Positions 12,346 through 23,540 of a DNA stretch of 34,725 nt are shown here, piece by piece. The position numbers and the translations under genes were made by a program. This DNA comes from Saccoglossus kowalevskii (lineage: Eukaryota > Hemichordata > Enteropneusta > Harrimaniidae), in the NCBI RefSeq assembly GCF_000003605.2, contig NW_003137828.1, positions 654,534-689,258 on the forward strand. Reading direction: 5' to 3'. Below the pieces are notes generated by a model. That model worked only from the letters and a program-made list of their open reading frames with translations. It had not been told where the DNA came from and did no database searches. The first letter of the stretch is position 1. Each line of letters starts with the position of its first letter.

Positions 12346-13880
12346 TTCATTTTTTATCAATTTGAGGCGCTTTAAAAGGGCATAGTCATGCACTTACAAA
12401 CTCAAAGGCCACCCAACTCCGCGGTGTAAAGTAAATTTGAAGTTCCTGGCGTTATTTCCACTTTCAAGATGTAATATTGCTATTATATGCATCTCTGTGG
12501 ATATACAAGGAGTTGAGTTGAACAGTTGATCTTTGAAGAAGAGTGTCATCTCGGACAAGAGTCCACTGCCTGGCAACGGCCCGTACATTGACAATAGTCA
12601 ATACAATCTTTAAAGAGCCACAGAATACCCCGCATGTTCTATGTGTAATGTTTGCGTAAAAGTGAATGTATGTAAAATATCAATATTTTTGTAATCACAT
12701 AAAAAGAATTTTAACGAAGACAGTGAAAAGTAGTTCCTGAGAGACAGTATACATGGCAATCAATTTTTGTTTCTGATAACATTTTATTAAAGCAGATTAT
12801 CTCAGGACATATACTATTATAATGTACACATCACTTAGTCGTTAGAGGGCGCGGTTTATTGCAAAGGTATATTGTGGTGTACTACAGACAGTGAAACCGG
12901 TATAAGTGTAATTGTAAAAATCTAAGATGACACTTACATATAACGTTAATATGGATTTTATAATTAATTAATTTCCAAGGTATTACGCCATGCTAGGCTC
13001 TGTCGCAGATGTGCAAAGTTTTAAAAATACATGGTAATATTTCGTTTGTTCAACTGTTAGATTATTCGACAGTGGTCTAAATGATTGCGATGGCTGGCAT
13101 TGGTAAATATAATCATTGCCGAAAATTATGTGTGGCAGCTTTTCTGAAATCTAAAATAATAATTATGTTGAGTACAGGGATTTGACAGCGAATCCTCCTC
13201 TTATATATATTGAAACCACCCGAAAAACTAGCCGAAAGAGCTAAACGAGCCAAAACAACCCAAACGATCCACAAACGACCCAATCGACCCACAATCTACC
13301 CAAAACAGGTTCAGTAAACCAACAAATGAATTCTAAAGTAATTTCCAATGTTGAAAGCCTATTCACTGAAAGTACAGTTGCGAATCACGTGATACCTAGT
13401 ATAAAGCGCGTCCACGTCGCCGCGCGGCTGCTCCTGGGAGTGTCGTGGTTGTAGTGACGCTGGTAATGAAAGCGCTCTTCCAGGATTCGTGTATGTGAAC
13501 GTAATCCGAAGTACATCCATGGCCAAGATAAGACGATTTCCATTTTCAAAACCGACTTAGCTGTATTAACGCTTGCACGTTCGGCAGTATTTGCCGTTTG
13601 AAACTGTTACGTTTTTGATTTTCGGCATTTTGATATTTTGAAACCCAACTTTGTCGTTATAACACACGTTTTTGACACGTTATCTTAAACATTTTCGGAA
13701 ACAGTAATCCGACTTTGCCATTATAATGAAACAGGAGCATTAACTACATAAGGTGTTCAACCCATTTTACATTTATTTAAAACAATTATCTTTATGACGT
13801 GATTTAATGTCGACTTTTCCCAAGATACAAACAATAAAAAAAACACTGCAAATAAACAAAAGTAAAATTAATATCAAGCA
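12346..13880. other. 3' UTR of the SLC18B1-like gene, then spacer
   Basis: No canonical AATAAA was found close to the stop. ATTAAA at 12786-12791 is the nearest plausible poly(A) signal. A degenerate array of roughly 9-10-bp units (variants of AAACGACCC) occupies about 13215-13310. Segments near 13640-13735 (CCAACTTTGTCGTTATAAC and CCGACTTTGCCATTATAATG) are partly similar to each other and to the TIR at 15918/16421. No gene is seen. Confidence 0.45.
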
Positions 13881-13961
13881 ATTTTGATAAAAACTATAAA
13901 AACTGCACTAAAAATATTAATATTATCAAAATATTGTGATATAGTCAATGTAAAACACCCC

Positions 13962-14105
13962 TTTCATTATCAATTACACCCCTTTCATTATCAATTACTC
14001 CACTTTCATTGTCAATTACACCACTTTCATTATCAATTACATCACTTTCATTGTCAATTACACCACATTCATTATCAATTACACCACTTTCATTGTCAAT
14101 TACGT
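13962..14105. repeat. 21-bp minisatellite upstream of RLR-1
   Basis: Seven copies of a unit close to TTTCATTATCAATTACACCAC, alternating between CATTATC and CATTGTC, so the higher-order unit is about 42 bp. Because 21 is a multiple of three, an open frame with HFHYQL/HFHCQL repeats appears. It has no plausible start context or flanking gene and is not annotated as a protein. Confidence 0.85.
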
Positions 14106-14530
14106 GTTCACTTCAGCTTAATATTGTTTGTCATTTTTAACACCCTCATTTTCGTGATTCTTCATGATAAGTAATACTGGTCTCCAAGTTGGAAACAGCG
14201 CCCTCACTAAGCTTATAAAAAGGCTGACGCTTGATCCACGGCCAATGTCTTTGGTTAGTAAATAAATACTTATGGGGTGTGATTTATTGGTTTCTAGGTT
14301 GTTTTATTCACAGTTAATTGTGTGTGGGTCGTTTCAATATATTTAAAAGGCCTCTGCCAAATACGTGCTGTAGTTCCGGAGTTAAGTCGGAGCATGAAGT
14401 CACCAGCAACAAGGTTACATCATGGTTTCGGTGCTTAAAAAAGTCGTGCTCGTAGATTATATTCCATGACTATCAAGCGAGCATAGTACAATTACCATTG
14501 TATCGTTCGTGGTGTGCGGCAATGCATTGT

Positions 14531-14567
14531 GGGATAAGTGCGAACAATTCTTTGAATTTATGAGTCA
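14531..14567 (+). promoter_or_regulatory. RLR-1 proximal promoter: AP-1 site and decayed kappaB-like site
   Basis: GGGATAAGTGCGAAC at 14531 aligns with GGGATTTCCCCGAAC upstream of RLR-2, and a TTATGAGTCAC block follows in both genes. TGAGTCA at 14561-14567 is a perfect AP-1 consensus, 85 bases before the ATG. The right half of the kappaB site is missing compared with RLR-2, and there is no TGACGTCA. Position and order relative to the ATG match RLR-2, so the two promoters are homologous. Function is inferred from consensus only. Confidence 0.45.
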
Positions 14568-14651
14568 CTACTTCCCGGTAAACATAACAAGTAGCTTTTG
14601 TGGTGTAATCCCCGCCGCGTTGTCTTCGGTACGTACAGTACACTAATAGTA

Positions 14652-17600
14652 ATGTCTTCACTGAATTCTACGCATACTTGCCGTAACAACAGTTTAGAGG
14701 AGGAACCGGACTATGAAGACCCGATTGAGATCAAGGTTCTTCGAAAACAACGGGGCGATTTTATGCATGGCATTATACCGTCGCAGATTGTCCCTCATTT
14801 GACATGTCTGACCCGTGCTGACGAATCGTGTATCCTGGCTGCGACATCACGGAAAGGTGATATAGAAGGCGCGGGAGTTCTATTATATCACCTCATGACA
14901 AAAAAAGATGTCTGGTATGAAGATTTGTTGAAAGCACTTCGTAACAATGACGTGAAGCTGGAACACCTAGCCACATCACTCGAGAACGGTAAGGACTAAC
15001 TATATCTATAGCTCTGTATGCATGTAATAATGCATATGTATATTAATTAAATAATTACTTGAGCGTATAAAGTACCCCCCCTACCGATGACTATAGTGTA
15101 ATACGAAAGTCGAATAATATTATACACTTGCCAGCGAATGAGTCAGCTAAAAAGACCACGTGACTCGAAGTTGACCAATAGAGAATAGTGTCAGGTTACA
15201 TCAGACTGCATCAGTAGTTCTTAATAACTAACGAGCGTTATGCATTCAAACGTTATGTATTTTTTACCTGCGTTCTATTAACTGCTACGCCACCATGTCT
15301 TTCTTCAAACTACCTGAATATTAATGTGTTTTGAAGATAAAACAAAATCTGCCGCAGAAATATTTCCTTCACATTCAACATACCCTATTTTTGTTCTTTA
15401 TAGTATTCTGTACCAAATCCAATTAGTACAGCACAGCCACTTCGTACTACAAAATCACTTCGTACAACACAGCCAGATTGTACTACTGAATAACTTCCTA
15501 CAACACAGCCTATTCGTATTACAGAATCACTTCGTACAACACAGTCCCCCCCCCGGGGGGGATACATATAACTTGCCTAATGGGGACGTACCCCTGAAAT
15601 GGGTGTCGTTTGTTTGAATTTTAGGTTTAAATATCGATCTAATTTCTGGTCAAGATAGGTATAAATATCGGTAATATATACATCAACCCGGAAATTAAAC
15701 ATGGCAATCAACATTCAAACGGAGATTTAACACGAAATAGAATAGGACACACATTGCTCAGTGAAATATAGAGCAAATACGGTAACTGTTTTATTTGAAA
15801 TAAACGGTGATGTCAGAAATGGTACTTTGGTATAAATATGGGTATAGATTTTGCCACTATCCAGGTATAAAAATGGTCACACTATTATGCACTCAGGGCA
15901 CCTCCCAACTTAGGATGGCAAAGTCGGGACTTCTTTTTTGTTTTACAAAAAGAAATAATTGTTTTAAGTCTTTTTAGTTTGATCGTGAAAAGTAACCTGA
16001 CCTATAAAGTAACTTTTTAAAGCCTGATTTGATTCGATAGCAGAAATGGATGCTTTCAGTTTGTTAAGTGCAACGGCAATACTTTCATCCGTGTTTGAAA
16101 ACAAGTCGATTTAAATGTTCAATGTATACGAGTAGTGTTTGAAAATCGCCCGGACAGTGAAAGGTCACGTACATTAACATAGGTTAGAGATGACGTATAC
16201 AGCTGCACTTTGATTCGTTGTCAATGCTAATGGACATCTTTTAATTAGCATAATCACCGGCGTGATTCCGCTCCGGTTTTCTCTCCAATTCAGGGTGTCG
16301 CCTGCAGATGCGTCCAGTCAAGATTTCTTTCGCAGTCACGCTAGTTTACGCGATCGCGTTAAAAAGGCTAAATTAATTATTTATTTTTTGTCAAACAAAA
16401 AAGAAGTCCCGACTTTGCCAGCCTACTCCATACCCAGCTATGTATCAACTGCACCCCGGAACACAGCCACTTCGTACTGCATAATTACTTCGTACAACGC
16501 AGCCACCTCGTACTACAGAATCACTTGTCTTACTATTTTTTCTATTTTCACCTCCAAGCTCATTCACGTACGCATTATATTTTGTAGTTTGATTTGATTT
16601 AAAGTTCTTAATTTGCTATTTTCACTAGAAAGTGTTTCTTTTTCATATTTATTTTCCATTGAGATGTAAAGTATCTGGTAAGTATATGTCCGTGCATATT
16701 ATAATGATAATTTGCATATTCATTTTCTCATTTCAGGTATGTAAGTAAAATATCAAAACCAACATTTGAATACTCATAGTTAATTATTAACTCAGTTAAT
16801 AATAACTCTGTTTTCACTGTGACTATTTTACTCTGATAATATATGGTAATTATTACTTAGAAGTGAAGAAAAGAAAGGAAGAGGTATATGATATAGAAAT
16901 GACATGTGAAGATAGCTACAGTGAAAGTTATGACACGGGAAATCTCGAGTCTCCGCCAAGCCAGAACTGCAATCAAGTATATGCTTGTCATATCATTACA
17001 GGTGATTTGTTTTGCATTTGCATCGCTGAAACAGCAAACCAGTTGCAATGAAGCAATGCAATGACAAAAGTATCAACTCATTGTAAAGTAATATTTGAGT
17101 ATTAAAGCTCTAGGACACATACATGTCATGTAATTAATAACAAGAAAGCGAACATAAAGCAATAGTAAGAGAGTATTATATCCACGTAAAGAGTTATGGA
17201 AATTAGAAATATATCATAACACTAATACAGTCTAATCCAATAACACTTGAAGGAAACTTAAAAGTAACAGTAAAAATACGAATGTGCAATTGGAAGTTGC
17301 ATAGAGTACATAGAAAATACATGGTTAGATCAGTGATATACTGCGAGGTGCTTCAACAAGTTTGAGAAATTCGAGGTATATACCAGACAAATGACATTGA
17401 TGTCATTTTAAATTACATACTCCATATATAGTGTAGTGTAAATCAACATTCTTCAAAACAAAATAACAATCAATCAATTACGCACATTACGTACATAGTT
17501 AAATCAGTAAATAAAAGATATATCGAGCCTAATATAAACATGAGGTGATTCAAATTAGCACATTCTGCTCAACTTATGCCCATATATCATTGGGAGGTAT

Positions 17601-20600
17601 AACTAAGTGGTTTGAGAGTGTTGAAAGATATATCCTTCAAACTCGACAAATATGTTGTCAATCAGATATTCTGACATACTGACAATGCTGATTTATCAAT
17701 ATACTGTAGAATCTGGAACTAAACCTGGAATCAAAACTGAGTTACATGTTCCGGGTGTACCTGATTACCCACCCCCACCTTACTCAAAAGTCGAGCACGG
17801 TTATGATCAAGGTATGTATGAATGTACAGACTGGAAATAACAGTTCATCACTTTACAAAAAGACAGAAATCATAAAAAAATGAAACACCACACACACATA
17901 CATATGTATTGATTCCGCATTCTCTGAAACTCGAAACTCCAACCCACAAAAATATTAACCCTGGCTATAATACACTGTCAATTTCATTCTTCTCATGAAT
18001 GTGATTTATTTCTTGATGTAAATGTTGCATAATAGTTTTTTTTCCATATTTATTTCCCAATTGCGGATATTCTCAAGCTTTGTTAGAATTTGTTTTGGGG
18101 ATTTTATTCTGGTTTTCTATACAGCTTCATAATAGATGAAATGTTTAATATATTTACAGCTCTATCTGTCGATAATGAAGGTTGCCATGGCGATGTCATC
18201 AAGCAAGATGGTGGCAATATTCAGTCTAAAAGAGTGTATGAGAGTGAAGGTAATAACACCCGATATATTTACGTAACACAACTTCCGACATAAATTAGCT
18301 GATAAAATATAGTGATAAATTCCAAACACATCATACATTTACACTCTTAAATATATAAATAATCCGACAATTGCCTACTTATTATTTATCTACGACTCAT
18401 ATTACAAAAAATACACACCTCAACCACACCAAGAAATGGATGTTCAATTGTAATAAAAGCTGTGTGTTTTATCTTTTTAGAAACAGCAAAAGAAAGTTTA
18501 GAGAAAGAGGTAATAAGTCCAGCTGCAGAATCTACACCAGTAGGTACCAGTGAGAGTCAAACAAGGTCAGTAATAATTAATAAAATAAATATATAAGTCT
18601 TCAATTATCAAAGAGACATTACCAATAAAACGTAATTTAATTAATTTTACAGTCCGATTTGACATTGACAATGACCCATTACCTTACAAGTATGTGTGCT
18701 TCTATAGATGTGATTAATGACTAAAGACAATTGTATTATATTATATTATCAGACATGTCATAAACTATGAAGTCCTAAAACCCCGTGGTTACCAGGAGGA
18801 ACTTGCTGGGCCAGCCTGTAAGGGATTAAATTCTATTATATGTGCACCTACGGGTACAGGAAAAACACACGTAGCTATGATGGTGTCCAAGAATCACATG
18901 CACCGTGCTATGGAAGTCCAAGCAGCAGGAAATAGCAGCACCAGCAAGGGAAAGATACTGTTAACTGTCCACATGACTCCCCTCCTTAACCAGACATATA
19001 AGCGTTTTAAGACGTACCTACCATTGTTTGAAACTGGAAAAATTAGTGGGGTTACTACCTCGAAACTAACATTTGAACACTTGGCTAAGATCAACGACAT
19101 TGTCATAACGACAGCTGGTTTCTTTGAAAACATCCTAGAAAGGAAAACTACATCAATATCAGCCTTTTCACTGATAATTTTATATGAGTGTCACTATGCT
19201 ATGTAAAACCATCCTTACAACCGCATAATGAGAGAGTATCTAAAAATCAAGCTAGCTGGTTGCTCTGCCCAGCTTCCACAGATTATCGGTTTGACAGCAA
19301 GCCCTGAACTGTAGGTAAAAGTCATCTCCAGGCTGCACAAACACATTTATTGAAACTATGTGCTAACTTAGATGCTCAGACTTTTGTCACTGTGCAAAAC
19401 CCTGACAATAAAGTCGAGCTCGAAAAGTACGTCAGTATACCCGATAAATTCACTACAATCGCCGCCACGAGATCTCCTGACCCTTTCCAAGACAGAATTG
19501 CTGAAACTATGGCAGAAATCGAACACAAGACTGGCGATATCGAGAGTGAAGGTAATCACACTCCATACATTTACGTAACACAACTTCATTGAGAATTTAG
19601 CTAATAAAATACCGTGGTAAATTCCAAAATGTACACTCTAAAATCTATAAATAATCCAACAATTGCCCAATTATTATTTATCTACGACTCATATGACAAA
19701 CAAATACACACCTCAACCACACCAAAAAATGTATGTTTAATTGTAATAAAATATGTGTGTTTTTCATTTTAGAAACAGCAAAAGAAAGTTTAGAGAAAGA
19801 GGTAATAAGTCCAGCTGCAGAATCTACACCAGTAGGTACCAGTGAGAGTCAAACAAGGTCAGTAATAATTAATAGAAAAAATATCAAAGAGTCATCGTCA
19901 GCTTTATTACCAATGAAACGTGAAAATGATTGTTACAGAATTTTATGTAATTTTACAGTTCGATTTGATATTGACAATGACACATTAACTTACAAGCCTA
20001 TATGCATCTATATATGTTTTTAAAAATGTGATTAATGACTAAAGACGATTGTATTACATTATATTATCAGACATGTCATAAACTATGAAGTCCTAAAACC
20101 CCGTGGTTACCAGGAGGAACTTGCTGGGCCAGCCTATAAGGGATTAAATTCTATTATATGTGCACCTGTGGGTACAGGAAAAACACACGTAGCTATGATG
20201 GTGTCCAAGAATCACATGCACCGTGCTATGGAAGTCCAAGCAGCAGGAAATAGCAGCACCAGCAAGGGAAAGATACTGTTAATTGTCCACATGAATCGCC
20301 TCCTTAACCAGACATATAAGCGTTTTAAGACGTACCTACCATTGTTTAAAACTGGAAAAATTAGTGGGGTTACTACCTCGAAACTAACATTTGAACACTT
20401 GGCTAAGATCAACGACATTGTCATAACGACAGCTGGTTTCTTTGAAAACATCCTAGAAAAGAAAACTACATCAATATCAGCCTTTTCTCTGATAATTATA
20501 GATGAGTGTCACTATGCTATGAAAAACCATTCTTACAACCGCATAATGACAGAGTATCTAAAAATCAAGCTAGCTGGTTGTTCTGCCCAGCTTCCACAGA

Positions 20601-23013
20601 TTGTCGGTTTGACAGCATGCCCTGGAACTGGAGGTAAAAGTCAACTCCAGGCTGCACAAACACATTTATTGAAACTATGTGCAAACTTAGATGCTCAGAC
20701 TTTCGTCACTGTGCAAAATCCTGACAATAAAATCGAGCTCGAAAAGTACGTCAGTAAACCCGATAAATTCACTACAATCGCCGCCACGAGATCTCCTGAC
20801 CCTTTCCAAGACAGAATTGCTGAAATTATGGCAGAAATCGAACACAAGACTGGCGATATCGAAACATGCCCACAACGAGGCACAGAGGAATATGAACAAT
20901 TCATCATCACAACGAGGAATGAAACATTAAATGGGAATAAACATGAGACTGTACAGTGTTGTGAACACCTGATTCAATACAATAAAGGTAAATAATGTTC
21001 TTAAAGACCATAGAAATATATTATATATATATGCAAGCAATCCATTGGTTTTATCTGCTATATATTTTAAATAAATTATACTTTTTTTTAGCAATAATTG
21101 ATTTGATTTATTTTAGCTCTGCAAATAAGTAGCATGTGTCGCATGAGTGATGGGTTAAAGATAATAGACGGCTTCTACAATGAACGATGGCAGCGGGGTC
21201 AGCACGAGACCACTTCTATTGAGAAGTATCTGTACAAACTATTCAGACGTAGGTTGACAATGCTTTATGTTATCTTACTCTATGATATATATCAGAGTAT
21301 CTACAATGTAGGGTTAGCACATGATACGACTCCTTGTCTGTTGTCTGACAGGCTCCGCTGCACTAGACCATTCACAATTTAGTATTTATATTTTAAGTAC
21401 TTGCTTCGGGACGTACAAATATCATGTCAATGATTGCAATAGGAGACACTTTTGTCCACGGAAACTTAGTGGGTATAATGAATATAATAATATACTAGCG
21501 TTGTACGCATTGTGTATACATACTACTTTCTTTTTGTACAAGATATGGATATTGTTTTGAATATTTTACATTATTTCATCAGATATTAGATGAACTCATT
21601 TTATTTTGTTCGTGGGAGCAGTGTATTAAATTAGGCAAGCTGTTATTCTGATTGTGGGATTATTGTAGTATTTTATACTTATGGTACATTGATTCTTCTT
21701 TTTGATACACTATCCACTAGCAATTAAATATTTATTGAATTCAATATTACAATTCAAACTATTTAATATAATTATTTTAAAGGTAATTCCAGTGAGCTGT
21801 TTGACATTAGTGAAGATGAAAACAAATATCCGAATCCCAAAGTTTTGAAATTGAAAGAAAATCTTGCTGAAGAAATTAAAAAAATGGACGAAGAACTCAG
21901 AGGTACTCACACTTATTTTAGAGAAATCACTGGCTTTTTTGAAAATAAACTTTAGTCCAGAATTTCGAGTATACGCTGTCTTCAGGTTCTGGTCGAACGC
22001 TTCTGTACATTTGATGTGACTTCTAATCAATGGAACTTCGACAACAACGGTTCTTCACTGCCAAAACAATTTCTTGTTTTTACCTTTTTCTGGTTCTCGT
22101 GGACATCGAAAAATATACCTCTTTCTCCGCGATATTCCGAACGCACCAGCCAAGTTCCCCGGGATACCACCGCATGATTGGTGGTAATGTTGGAACACAC
22201 AATGGCATTTAACGTAAATATTGTGACGTTTGCCGTTTATCAGTTAGTGATATTTCTGACTAAAAGTCACAACTGTGATTGATGCACGATAATCATGTGA
22301 TAATACATAATATAACCACATCTTATATAATATTTTCAGGAATTATTTTTGTGAAAACAAGGGCTTTGGCACGAGCAATATACGAGTGTATTGTCGACGA
22401 TAAAACACTGAAATCACTGAAACCCGCTATCTTGGTTGGAGTTAAATCGACGGGTGTGGAGTGTATGACGCAAGCTGAGCAAGATACCCGTCTGCGAAAG
22501 TTTGCACTTGGACATTGCAAGCTGTTGGTGGCAACAAGTGTTGCCGAAGAAGGGTTAGACATCAAAGAGTGCCATATGTTAATCAGATACAACTATTCAA
22601 CCAATGTGATATCACTGAGGCAGTCAAGTGGTCGAGCACGTGCGCTGGAGAGCACAGAACATTTCATTGGAGATGAAGATCTTGCTACGCGAGATAGTGT
22701 AAATGTTTTTCTCGACCAGCAAATGGAAAAAGCGATAGACTTGATTCAAGATATGCCGCAGGCGCAACTGCAAGGCACTGTGCGACATACACAAATGAAT
22801 GACATTGCTGAAGTTTATGAAAAAGAATCGAAACACATTCCTGTCAAATTCAAGTCAAATTCTGTCAAATTGTATTGCACTGGGTGTGGCAAATATGTAT
22901 GTAACGGAAATGACGTATATATTTATGATGAGAGCTCCCATATAATTGTAGATAAGGCCATTATTAAAAACATCGCCACCATAATGACCACAAGAAGCGT
23001 GATGCTGGGATAA
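14652..23013 (+). CDS. RIG-I-like receptor 1 (RLR-1): CARD - DExH helicase - truncated C-terminal domain
   Basis: Predicted exons: 14652-14988, 16861-17001, 17710-17811, 18160-18249, 19773-19857, 20071-20987, 21117-21248, 21783-21902, 22340-23013. All phases agree, and the product is 865 aa. Residues ~20-110 form a CARD similar to the MDA5/MAVS type ([18 protein letters not shown]). PPPPY is at 180-184. Helicase motifs: I APVGTGKT (283-290), II DECH (396-399), III TAC (433-435), [21 protein letters not shown] (736-742). The Hel2i region ([17 protein letters not shown]) marks it as an RLR rather than Dicer. Only the first zinc pair (C821, C824) of the RNA-binding C-terminal domain is in frame. 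Such proteins bind dsRNA in the cytosol, hydrolyse ATP and signal through the CARD. Motifs I, III and VI are altered relative to RLR-2, so ATPase activity is doubtful. The model skips a dead duplicate helicase exon at 18753-19551. Confidence 0.82.
15424..15546. repeat. 18-bp minisatellite, left part, in RLR-1 intron 1
   Basis: Alternating 18-base units close to CACTTCGTACTACAAAAT and CACTTCGTACAACACAGC, about seven in all. The same alternating units reappear at 16454-16528, as if a single array had been split by an insertion of about 0.9 kb. The plus-strand frame with repeated [10 protein letters not shown] comes from this array and is not a gene. Confidence 0.8.
15918..16421. mobile_element. 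MITE-like element with ~70-bp terminal inverted repeats in RLR-1 intron 1
   Basis: GGCAAAGTCGGGACTTCTTT at the left is matched by its reverse complement AAAGAAGTCCCGACTTTGCC at the right, and weaker similarity extends about 70 bases inward on each side (both arms include a TTTTT..GATCG block). The roughly 500-base length, long TIRs and lack of any coding frame fit a non-autonomous DNA transposon. No unambiguous target-site duplication was found. It may be nested in a larger element running from about 15547 to 16453, whose ends share CCGGGG..GATACATA in inverted orientation. Confidence 0.65.
16454..16528. repeat. 18-bp minisatellite, right part
   Basis: About four further units of the 18-base array of 15424-15546 (ACACAGCCACTTCGTACTGC, ACTTCGTACAACGCAGC, CACCTCGTACTACAGAAT). 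They lie directly to the right of the TIR-bounded insertion. Confidence 0.7.
17769..17783 (+). other. PPPPY (PPxY) motif in the RLR-1 linker
   Basis: Residues 180-184 in exon 3 read PPPPY, within [14 protein letters not shown]. PPxY motifs are the standard ligands of WW domains in NEDD4-family E3 ubiquitin ligases. The motif is kept in RLR-2 at the matching exon position, although the surrounding linker has diverged strongly. Confidence 0.75.
18481..18565 (+). CDS. RLR-1 exon 5A, duplicate small exon (possible alternative)
   Basis: This 85-base exon ([11 protein letters not shown] ... TSESQTR) is essentially identical to exon 5B at 19773-19857, with intact acceptor and donor. Its phases (1 in, 2 out) would let it splice directly to exon 6B, so it could serve as an alternative to 5B without changing the protein. 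Which copy is used cannot be decided from sequence. Confidence 0.6.
18753..19551 (+). pseudogene. Dead duplicate helicase-1 exon (RLR-1 exon 6A)
   Basis: This is a copy of the helicase exon 20071-20862 that has lost coding capacity. Motif I is intact (APTGTGKT), but the motif II aspartate is a tyrosine (YECH). A TAA stop follows at 19204-19206, and one base is deleted in the TASP region near 19307, followed by a GGA to GTA change. Before these lesions the fused exon would have ended in phase 1 and spliced in frame to exon 5B. The original duplicate could therefore have encoded a protein with two helicase-1 domains in a row. It is presumably skipped now. Confidence 0.85.
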
Positions 23014-23222
23014 AGAAAATATATTGTAAGCACTGCAAGCAAGACTGGGGCAATGCATTAGTTGGGCCAAACTTTTATCCTGTAATCAAAATTACTAGTT
23101 TTATAATTGAATACCCTGGTGGTCAAAGAAAAAAAGTTAAAAAATGGAAACAAACGAATTTTACATTAGAACGATTGGAGACACTACCATCACAACCACT
23201 TCATGATGTTACCGAGAAGTAA
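22966..23222 (+). pseudogene. Out-of-frame remnant of the RLR-1 C-terminal zinc domain
   Basis: After the A5 run at 22966-22970 the open frame continues only to a TAA at 23011-23013. In another frame, from 22971 to a TAA at 23220-23222, the sequence clearly matches the end of RLR-2: [20 protein letters not shown], then FIIEYPGG and KKVKKWKQTNFTLERL. It contains the second zinc-binding CxxC pair. One extra A in the homopolymer would restore continuity, so either a true frameshift or a run-length sequencing error is possible. Confidence 0.85.
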
Positions 23223-23540
23223 TCGAAATTTCAATATATGAAATGAGATTCTAAGAAGATTGACTGCGGAAGTCTTCTCAATATTGTTGTATTATAAAGG
23301 TCGCCTAGATCAAAATTTCTGTTGAGCTGCAATTATGTTATAAGTATATAGTTATGTTAGAGTTTCATAAAATGGAATGAAGTAACAGAAACACGTGGAT
23401 GAGGGCCGTGACGACCGACCTCTTAGAATCATCCTTAATCGGAGTCGACCTTTCAATCATTGGGTATTAATATATCCAATTTCATTCGATTAACAGTAAT
23501 GTTACTGTTAAATGATGAATCCAGAGGAATTGTAATGTGG

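Larger units (their letters stand above)
18240..20862. repeat. Internal tandem duplication (~1.3 kb x 2) of RLR-1 exons 4-end/5/6
   Basis: Copy A (18240-19541) and copy B (19542-about 20862) match almost base for base over an intron, an 85-base exon, a second intron and most of the helicase-1 exon. The unit starts in the last ten bases of exon 4 (GAGAGTGAAG plus its donor) and ends inside exon 6 at GATATCGA. At the junction, exon 6A runs straight into the copied exon 4 tail, with a 2-base (GA) overlap and a donor at 19552. Copy A is degenerate and copy B is open. Confidence 0.92.

Noticed and set aside
13884-14174. Plus-strand ORF with HFHYQL repeats, possibly a histidine-rich repeat protein
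   Set aside because: A 21-bp minisatellite is automatically open in frame. There is no good start context, signal peptide or flanking exon.
18160-18249. A degenerate RHIM in RLR-1 exon 4 ([13 protein letters not shown])
   Set aside because: It lacks the Q-x-G core and the following Asn; the resemblance is only compositional.
18753-19551. An independent third RLR gene starting at the first helicase exon
   Set aside because: There is no separate CARD, promoter or helicase-2 for it, and the copy ends at a duplication junction. It is a dead exon within RLR-1.
22963-23013. Programmed ribosomal frameshifting to reach the RLR-1 zinc domain
   Set aside because: No convincing slippery heptamer plus stem or pseudoknot is visible. 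A single-base indel in a homopolymer is simpler.
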